In this document: positions 58,593 to 64,000 of the stretch, one piece after another
Layout: each line of letters begins with the position of its first letter
Numbering within the stretch: the first letter of the stretch is position 1
Source: CAIKNB01 sp041658705
Lineage (GTDB): Bacteria > Patescibacteriota > Patescibacteriia > 2-12-FULL-60-25
DNA length: 64,000 nt
Direction of reading: 5' to 3'
NCBI GenBank assembly: GCA_041658705.1
Contig: JBAZZT010000004.1
Span: 57,415-121,414 of the forward strand
Position numbers and translations under genes: made by a program
Notes under the pieces: model-generated
What the model saw: the letters and a program-made list of their open reading frames with translations, nothing else
Told to the model about the DNA's origin: nothing
Database searches by the model: none

Positions 58593-59924
58593 TTGGTGAG
58601 GGTTAACGTGACCACAACGCCGGAGCCGTTTCAAGCCAAACATGGTTTCCTGGTTACCGCGCCAAGCGCGTGGCAGAGACGACCGTTCCTTGTCGCGTCC
58701 AATTTCATCACAAATGAGCTTCTCGAGCGCTTCACCGCTGCGCTAGTCACCGGCGATGAACTCAACAGAAAGACGTCTCGACACCAGCCCAGCGCTCCTC
58801 GAAAACCTAAGCGTCGGCGGGATCCGCCAGGTTGGATATTCCTACCACGACAAGATTCTGGCCTCAACCTGGATAGCTACCTCACACCCGCGTTGTTTAC
58901 TCGGTCCTATTCTCCGTCCAGATCGGTTGGTCCAGTATCAGGAGCCAAGTTCGCACAATTCTGCAAGATAGTCAGACTGATTCTATCCGAACTTCCCGCT
59001 CAAACATCTCCGGTCATCGATGGTTTGCACGAGAAACTGCCACCTCCTGCCCATAGAGCAGGTTCAAACCCTTCACGCCAGACCCTATTCAAGATCCTCG
59101 CAACAAGCGGATGGAAAGCACCGTCGTTCGGCGACATTATCACGACGCCGAGTTGGCACCCTAGCTTCCCCTCTGCGTGTTTCGTAGTAGTCTCCAGCAC
59201 TGCCTGGAATACTCGATACCTTTACCCCGAGATTATCGTCGTTCCGAGCGTCCCTGTAGACGATACGTCTTACTCTATTGACGACTGGTTCGGAATTGGA
59301 CGGGTGGTTCTGGGCACCAATGACGGGGTCACCAAGCCCAGAGTCGTCGCAGAGGAAGAAGTGCGCCGACTCAACTTCGCACAAGATTACTGGAACGAGT
59401 GCCCGCGTTGTTTCAATAGCACCCGTCCATGGTGCTTTCTCGTTGATGGCGGCACCGAGAAGGGGAAATGCATTCACTGCGATTCCGCGAAACCACCCTT
59501 GGCAGGGAAGGCCGCGAAGGTGGTCGATGACCCAGAGGTCGCCGAACGTGAAGCGAAGGATCTCGCGTTCTACACCGCTCTAATGGGCCTGCCCTATCTG
59601 GAGATGACGGCCTTCACCTCGTTCTTCGGGGACCACACGCCGTTCGCGACCAAGCACGGAGTCAAGGGCGCGGAGTTCGATACTGTCTACGTGGTCTTGG
59701 ACGACAAGGGGGCTCGCTGGACTACGTACTCCTTTGATAAGTACCTCAGTGGCGAGGATGAGACGGCGAACCGGAAGCGGTTCCAAAAAACCCGCAACGT
59801 CTTCTATGTCTGTTGCTCGCGCGCCAAGAAGAGACTCGCCGTGATCGACCTTGGTGCTGCGAGCGCGAAAAAGACGGCCGGCGTTCGAGCGGTGTTCGGG
59901 GCGACGAAGTGCTTCGAGATGTAG
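58593..59924 (+). CDS. Protein with UvrD/GajB-type SF1 helicase C-terminus, possibly degraded
   Basis: In the 443-residue frame only the last ~110 residues are recognisable: TKHGVKGAEFDTVYVVLDD (motif V region) near 354 and RNVFYVCCSRAKKRLAVIDL (motif VI) near 400, as in UvrD-like helicases such as the GajB partner of Gabija systems. A four-Cys cluster (CPRCFN, CIHCD) stands near 272-295. Walker A/B motifs are not visible, and the first ~200 residues have an odd Pro/Ser-rich composition. The gene may be a truncated or fused helicase. Two nt overlap considerations do not apply; it stands alone. Confidence 0.45.
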   Translation: MVRVNVTTTPEPFQAKHGFLVTAPSAWQRRPFLVASNFITNELLERFTAALVTGDELNRKTSRHQPSAPRKPKRRRDPPGWIFLPRQDSGLNLDSYLTPALFTRSYSPSRSVGPVSGAKFAQFCKIVRLILSELPAQTSPVIDGLHEKLPPPAHRAGSNPSRQTLFKILATSGWKAPSFGDIITTPSWHPSFPSACFVVVSSTAWNTRYLYPEIIVVPSVPVDDTSYSIDDWFGIGRVVLGTNDGVTKPRVVAEEEVRRLNFAQDYWNECPRCFNSTRPWCFLVDGGTEKGKCIHCDSAKPPLAGKAAKVVDDPEVAEREAKDLAFYTALMGLPYLEMTAFTSFFGDHTPFATKHGVKGAEFDTVYVVLDDKGARWTTYSFDKYLSGEDETANRKRFQKTRNVFYVCCSRAKKRLAVIDLGAASAKKTAGVRAVFGATKCFEM

Positions 59925-59954
59925 GCTGGCTCTTACGGAGAGAAACGCGGCTTT

Positions 59955-60236
59955 CTACGCCGCCTCGCGTCCATCGCGGGATCGAATGGCTCGACGCCGA
60001 ACCAGGCCCAGCCGTATCAGATCGGATACTTCCCAACCGGTGCGCTTCAGCATGGCGTGGAGCGTTCCCGAGGCGAACGTGGCCCCAGCGGCATGGAAGG
60101 CCACGACCACCTTGCGGCCGTCCGTGTGAGCGAAGACCCGGTGGCTCCCCACGGTCGTGATCAGGCGGAACCCGTCACGCTCGAGTGCGCGCGCCATCTC
60201 GCGGGCCGTGAGGCCACGCAACTCGGGCAGCGTCAT
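59955..60236 (-). CDS. hicA: HicA-type mRNA interferase toxin
   Basis: The 93-residue protein has the HicA double-stranded RNA-binding-like fold: LTAREMARALERDGFRLITT, then GSHRVFAHTDGRKVVVAFHA with the catalytic His in G-S-H, and TLHAMLKRTGW. HicA cuts mRNA when free of HicB. The C-terminus (RRRAIRSRDGREAA) is longer than usual. Its start overlaps the end of hicB by 4 nt, so the order is antitoxin first. Confidence 0.85.
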   Translation of the reverse strand: MTLPELRGLTAREMARALERDGFRLITTVGSHRVFAHTDGRKVVVAFHAAGATFASGTLHAMLKRTGWEVSDLIRLGLVRRRAIRSRDGREAA

Positions 60237-60475
60237 AAGGCGATGGCAACTGTCACCGCCTCGTGCAACGGCGCACCCACAGGAATGGGCTCACCGAGCT
60301 TCTTCAAGGCGTCAAGGTAGGCGACGATGGCCTCGTGCGCAAAGGCGAGCGCCTGCTCGCGTGTCCGTCCCCAAGTGACGCACCCGGGCAGATCCGGCAC
60401 ATCAACGGTCCAGCGGCCATCGGACTCGGGAATCAGATCGACGCGGAAAAGACGCGTCGTCAGGGGCTTGTGCAT
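60233..60475 (-). CDS. hicB: HicB-type antitoxin
   Basis: The ATG at 60475 gives 80 residues. FRVDLIPESDGRWTVDVPDL is the degraded RNase H-like core, followed by PGCVTWGRTREQALAFAHEA and IVAYLDALKKLGEPIPVG. No C-terminal DNA-binding domain is present. It overlaps hicA (ATGA), so both are co-translated. The pair sits directly behind the broken recombinase gene. Confidence 0.85.
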   Translation of the reverse strand: MHKPLTTRLFRVDLIPESDGRWTVDVPDLPGCVTWGRTREQALAFAHEAIVAYLDALKKLGEPIPVGAPLHEAVTVAIAL

Positions 60476-60636
60476 CGGTTTGTCCTTGCGTCCCAGCGCA
60501 GATCTTATTGCTTGCATACGCGCATATTTCACCGCACGCGCACGAGCCCGTCAAGGCAGAGAAAGGACGACTGCGCGGGGGACAAGCCTGCCGCCGCGAT
60601 GAGCGACACGCAAGGGCATGCCGATCCGGAAGAACA

Positions 60637-61062
60637 TCATGCGGTGCGCGTGCATCGGTGTACTTGGCGGCGGCGCCGAAGAGGATTGCCAGCAGGAGCT
60701 TCGAGTCGCCGGTCGAGGTGTACGTTGCTTCCGGCGTAACGATCTCCTTCAGGTGCCCCTCGGACAGCTGGTAGATGACTTCGCCGCCGTGGACCATGTT
60801 CCGGGCCAGACGGTCGAGGAGCCAGCAAAGGATGCCTTGGACCTTGGCCGCCCGTACCTGCTGCATGAGCTTACCGAAGACGGACCGACCCGGTTCTCTG
60901 GCAGACGCACTTTCCTCGTACTCCGTCGCTATCTCCACGCCGCGCAGGGCGGCGAGCTTGCGGAGTTCATCCAGCCGTGCTGGAATCGAAAGCGTCTGCC
61001 GGTCTTCGGTGTCCGACGATCGACGGGCGTACAGGACGATCGGCGAGCGTACCGAATGTAGC
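60637..61062 (-). pseudogene. N-terminal fragment of a serine recombinase
   Basis: On the minus strand the frame reads LYARRSSDTEDRQTLSIPAR, DELRKLAALRGVEIATEYEE, FGKLMQQVRAAKVQGILCWL, LDRLARNMVHGGEVIYQLSE, EIVTPEATYTSTGDSKLLLA and AILFGAAAKYTD: the catalytic resolvase domain with the Arg and Ser of YARRSS. After KYTDA the match ends. No start codon precedes it in frame; a neighbouring frame has ATG and a second, near-identical RYARRSS (a ~19-bp duplication), which suggests a frameshift. The zinc-ribbon and coiled-coil domains are missing. Confidence 0.7.
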
Positions 61063-61086
61063 TCGCGGTTCTCATAGCCGCATCAA

Positions 61087-62052
61087 GTGACAATGATCAT
61101 GAAGAAGCCAGTTTTCAATTTGCAGTTCCCTTCCCACGTGAACGAAATAGAAGTTGACGGATACGTCTTTCAGCGTACCACAGAGTACGGTTCGGCCTTC
61201 AGCAAGCTCCAGCATCTCGTGAACTCCTCCGGATCCGAGTTTGAGACTAGAATCCAAGTCGGAAGTCACCAACCCACGGCTACGGTTGAGATTCCGGACA
61301 AGGAGAAACTCTGCGCCCTTGCTTGGGCGGACAGTAATTCAACGGCGCTCAGCGACATCATACTTCTGCTCTCGATATTCACTGGCCGAAACGTCTTCGT
61401 CGACGTGGATGAGGATGGCGGCGTGGCGGTCATGCAAGACCATCGACGATCGTCCTTTGGCGGCGAGCTGTGCCTGTCGATGCCACACGTGTGGATGTGT
61501 CGTGAACGCCGCACTGGCGCATTGCTGGAACGATCCGCGATAGAGGGGAAATCCGTCTCCGGTTACGACCAGCTCGACCTGGGCTTGGAGAAGGGCCTGA
61601 ATGATCTGCTCTCCTTGATACGCACGACTGCCTGGCAGAACAAGTACCAGGGCGGGCACTTCTTGCTGCTCTACAAGCAGGCGATACAGAGGCAGATCAT
61701 CGAAACGTCGTTCGTTCTTTGCTGGGCCATCTGGGAACACCTCTTCACTCTCCACAATCGTTCCTGGATGAGCGAAAGGACGATCGTGAATCTGAGCGGC
61801 GAGGAGAAGATACGCTTCGTGTACGGTGCATATTTTCAGCAACCGTCCAAGGTGGCGTCGGAATTCGCTCAGCTTGTGAAGACCCGGAACCGCATTGTCC
61901 ATTATGGAATGCCCGTCCGCCCCGAGGACAACGACGCGATGGAGAGGTTTGTGCGCACTACGGAAAGGGTGGTGGCGGTGATTCTGGGTCTCCTACCCTC
62001 ATTCGTGCTTGAGGGGGCCGAGGATCTCCGGAGGACTTTGCGAGAAGGCTAG
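61087..62052 (+). CDS. HEPN-type protein (possible defence protein)
   Basis: The 321-residue protein has a beta-rich N-terminal half (VFNLQFPSHVNEIEVDGYVF, TATVEIPDKEKLCALAWADS) and an all-helical C-terminal half: KYQGGHFLLLYKQAIQRQII, FVLCWAIWEHLFTLHNRSW and FAQLVKTRNRIVHYGMP. RNRIVH is the R-x4-H motif of HEPN domains, a frequent RNase in toxin and phage-defence proteins; the layout resembles ApeA-like proteins. It diverges from the recombinase fragment. GTG/ATG choices near the start: ATG 61087, 61093 or 61099. Confidence 0.6.
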   Translation: MTMIMKKPVFNLQFPSHVNEIEVDGYVFQRTTEYGSAFSKLQHLVNSSGSEFETRIQVGSHQPTATVEIPDKEKLCALAWADSNSTALSDIILLLSIFTGRNVFVDVDEDGGVAVMQDHRRSSFGGELCLSMPHVWMCRERRTGALLERSAIEGKSVSGYDQLDLGLEKGLNDLLSLIRTTAWQNKYQGGHFLLLYKQAIQRQIIETSFVLCWAIWEHLFTLHNRSWMSERTIVNLSGEEKIRFVYGAYFQQPSKVASEFAQLVKTRNRIVHYGMPVRPEDNDAMERFVRTTERVVAVILGLLPSFVLEGAEDLRRTLREG

Positions 62053-62084
62053 TTCGAACACTCCACAATCTGGTGCACCACAAA

Positions 62085-62116
62085 AACCCACACGCCGGAC
62101 GGCGGTGGTTTTTTGT
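62085..62116 (+). terminator. Terminator after the HEPN gene
   Basis: AACCCACACGCC and GGCGGTGGTT pair with one bulged base; TTTTTTGTTTT follows. From 62117 to 62265 nothing is recognised. Confidence 0.7.
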
Positions 62117-62265
62117 TTTCCGCTTTGTTAAGAGACTGACCAGACAGGCTAGACGGAATGGTAGTCAAGACGCCGGAAAGGACTCGAACTCGCTACGCGG
62201 CGACTGCGTCGATTCGTTCTTGGCGATCACCGGTCGAATCGTCAAACACGCCGTTGTCTTCCTCA

Positions 62266-63024
62266 TCACTCCGGTATTGGAATCGGCGGCACGCATTGCG
62301 GCTGGCAAGGTACTGATGTCGGGCCCTTGGTCGCCCTGATTACCCAGACGTTGTACCGCCGTTGGGCAGAACGAATCTCAATAATTTCGTCGGAGATGCG
62401 AACAAACCCGCAAGCCGCGAGAGCGGACATATAGTCCCGTCTTTCGCGGCGTGTTGGGGAGACAGTCCGCAGGCGCGCATTGAACGCGATTCTCCCGCCA
62501 AGTCTAAGCAGACGCGCCCAGAGCAGAAACGGTGCCGTGTCCCTGAAGTAGTGCGCCACGTTGGCGGCGAAGACGCCATCGAAAGACCCAGCCGGAAACG
62601 GATCGCGACCGATCCTGGAAGAGCATTGTACGGTCGGAATGCCGGATCGATTCGCTAGGATAACCATCCGATTCGAGATGTCGGCGCCATGCAGATTGAC
62701 GTTCGGATACTCATCCAAAAGCAAGCGCGACAGTCCAGGCCCTATGCCATAGTCCAAGACATCCGTCCGAGCCGAACTCGACTTGGAAACCGCCGCCAGC
62801 AAGTGAGAAATGAGCTTGAGGTTGAAGTCAAGGTCGATGTGACTCTCGTACGAGTCTGCCAGCCCGTCGTAGAATTCCGCGACGGATTGTTCGTCAAAGT
62901 CGCTCGGAAGGTAGAGATTTCCGCAGACCCGATCGAACGTCTGAAGAACATCGCCTACACATCGCGTGATGCGGTCAGGCCCGAACGCGGACCGTGAGAC
63001 GATGGTATGCCGTGCTGGTCGCAT
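62266..63024 (-). CDS. Class I SAM-dependent methyltransferase
   Basis: The product has 252 residues. FYDGLADSYESHIDLDFNLK is the usual opening of small-molecule methyltransferases, DVLDYGIGPGLSRLLLDEYP is motif I, NLHGADISNRMV motif II, and FDGVFAANVAHYF with LLRLGGRIAFNARL are motifs IV-VI. The first ~40 residues (RHTIVSRSAFGPDRITRCVG) may not be translated; later starts are possible. Substrate unknown. It is followed on the other side by a membrane-protein gene on the same strand. Confidence 0.75.
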   Translation of the reverse strand: MRPARHTIVSRSAFGPDRITRCVGDVLQTFDRVCGNLYLPSDFDEQSVAEFYDGLADSYESHIDLDFNLKLISHLLAAVSKSSSARTDVLDYGIGPGLSRLLLDEYPNVNLHGADISNRMVILANRSGIPTVQCSSRIGRDPFPAGSFDGVFAANVAHYFRDTAPFLLWARLLRLGGRIAFNARLRTVSPTRRERRDYMSALAACGFVRISDEIIEIRSAQRRYNVWVIRATKGPTSVPCQPQCVPPIPIPE

Positions 63025-63033
63025 GAAGGTCGA

Positions 63034-63747
63034 TTAGTGGTTGTCGTTGGGTAGCCGTGTCGCGACTGGTTGTTGATCGACTTCTGACGGCTCAAGAGCT
63101 GCATGCAATCCTACCTGCAGTCCCGGAGGAGTGTCTGACGGCCCGGTTTCTAACCGTGTCTCCGGTTTCCAGTTTTTCAGCATATCAGCGCGAATATCCC
63201 ATGTATAGAACCTGATACCCAGGAGCAATGTCACAGTGAGCACGATGAGCGCTAAGCAGACCGCTGTCATCAATCCGTAGTTGGATATGTACATCGACCA
63301 ACTCGGATCACCGCTGATGAGCACCGCGATAAAGGCAACTAGCGAGATGATGGCGACACCGACGAAGATCATCAGCGGGTAAGCCTTGAAGAACCTCGCA
63401 TAGATTCCGTACGTCACTTGTCCGCGGCTCGCCTCCCACCTCATTGCGGGACATTCAGGTTCTATGAATACGGAAATGTAGGTCGCTATTTTCGTTGCGT
63501 GAAAATGCTTTTGGGTATGTCGAAGAAGGAACGGCAGGCTGAGGATGACTGGGATAAGCAGAAAATCGGATCGATGCTGCTGGATGGCTAGACCGACCAG
63601 GGTTCCGGAAACAACCAGAAAGACGTCGACAGCTTGATCCCTCGCGCGCATCTGCAACAGAAGCTCGTCGCGCAGGGCCTTGTACTCCTCGAGGCGCCCT
63701 GTGTTCGGCGAAGCTTGCGGAGTCTGGAGGGTTGAGGGATCCACCAT
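63034..63747 (-). CDS. Four-helix membrane protein
   Basis: The product is 237 residues. A charged N-terminal helix (GRLEEYKALRDELLLQMRAR) is followed by hydrophobic helices at about 42-58, 63-78, 125-148 and 158-182 (VDVFLVVSGTLVGLAIQQ, FLLIPVILSLPFLLRH, AYPLMIFVGVAIISLVAFIA, TAVCLALIVLTVTLLLGI). A soluble tail rich in Pro and Glu ends it. It resembles small membrane proteins found beside defence genes, but that is only an impression. It ends 9 nt before the methyltransferase start, so the two are probably one operon. Confidence 0.6.
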   Translation of the reverse strand: MVDPSTLQTPQASPNTGRLEEYKALRDELLLQMRARDQAVDVFLVVSGTLVGLAIQQHRSDFLLIPVILSLPFLLRHTQKHFHATKIATYISVFIEPECPAMRWEASRGQVTYGIYARFFKAYPLMIFVGVAIISLVAFIAVLISGDPSWSMYISNYGLMTAVCLALIVLTVTLLLGIRFYTWDIRADMLKNWKPETRLETGPSDTPPGLQVGLHAALEPSEVDQQPVATRLPNDNH

Positions 63748-64000
63748 GAGCAGTTTCTAGTTCATCACGGCGGCAATTGCCAGAGGCACCCGCAAAGTCC
63801 TTGGAATCCCTGGGAATCTTTTTGGGTTCGGGTTTGGGGTGCCGAGATCCCCGAGAACCCGACGGCTGCGCCCTGCTTGGCCTTCAAGCGCCATTTTTCG
63901 CGGCACGTTCAACCCCTGTATTGTACAGCGGCATGGCCGTCCTTGCGTTCGCCCCCTCCGGACGGTGGTCGGGGATTGCCTGCATCGACAGGAGCGGTGC
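63748..64000. other. Window end, nothing recognised
   Basis: No supported coding frame, RNA gene or terminator is seen. The sequence contains runs of G and T with G (TTTTTGGGTTCGGGTTTGGG). The copy of the tRNA-Leu 3' end expected at the far side of an integrated island is not found before 64000. Confidence 0.4.

Noticed and set aside
60618..61061. Plus-strand 147-codon frame
   Set aside because: It is the antisense of the recognised recombinase N-terminus.
62073..62339. Small plus-strand frame after the HEPN gene
   Set aside because: It begins inside the terminator and has no ribosome site or recognisable domain.
55869..64000. Contig chimera with another organism
   Set aside because: The change happens exactly at a tRNA with recombinase remnants, which an integrated island explains; read coverage would be needed to exclude a misjoin.

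Overview
The window looks like part of a Patescibacteria (Candidate Phyla Radiation) chromosome. The best evidence is the 16S rRNA gene, which departs from near-universal bacterial sites (515 and 907 regions) in the way this group does, and which has no 23S or tRNA genes behind it. Other support comes from a compact set of core genes (nusA, yidC, groES/groEL, prfB, ksgA, upp, valS, tyrS, argS), very large Cys-rich secreted proteins, and diversity-generating retroelement (DGR) targets of the type known from this radiation. Stops are read with the standard code: TGA is a stop and the RF2 gene (SPF and GGQ motifs) is present. No phylogeny was computed.

Layout. 1-13.3 kb: cell-surface genes, namely a VanW-family protein, Hsp20, a calcium-binding-type membrane protein and a 3628-residue secreted Cys-rich protein. 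13.5-16.1 kb: a degenerate AAA-like gene, then a DGR target gene whose last 140 bp (VR1) match an AAC/AAT-rich template repeat (TR) about 300 bp downstream; a structured, apparently non-coding RNA abuts the TR. 16.1-31.7 kb: housekeeping and envelope genes, including groES/groEL behind a CIRCE-like operator. 32-39 kb: surface proteins, the 16S gene, a kinase-like protein, a bactofilin-like membrane protein and tRNA-Val. 40-50 kb: a degenerate DHH protein and three aminoacyl-tRNA synthetases. ValRS carries an inserted histidine-phosphatase-like domain and TyrRS an inserted zinc ribbon. 50.2-51.2 kb: a second DGR target whose VR2 matches the same TR from 35 kb away. No reverse transcriptase is visible in the window. 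51.3-55.8 kb: a radical SAM protein, a histidine kinase, a bactofilin and a diacylglycerol-kinase-like protein that runs into tRNA-Leu.

55.8-64 kb is different in character. Beyond tRNA-Leu lie remnants of serine recombinase (C-terminal part overlapping the tRNA, N-terminal part near 61 kb), hicBA, a sigma-like protein, an SF1-helicase-like C-terminus, a HEPN-type protein, a methyltransferase and several unknown genes. This reads as a decayed integrative island with defence-like cargo.

Two themes run through the core. First, many intergenic gaps are filled by several families of short palindromic repeats, some of which also sit in frame inside coding sequences (valS, ksgA and a nucleotidyltransferase-like gene). 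Second, many core genes have a -10 box so close to the ATG that their transcripts should be leaderless or nearly so, while another group of genes has clear Shine-Dalgarno sites and ordinary hairpin terminators.
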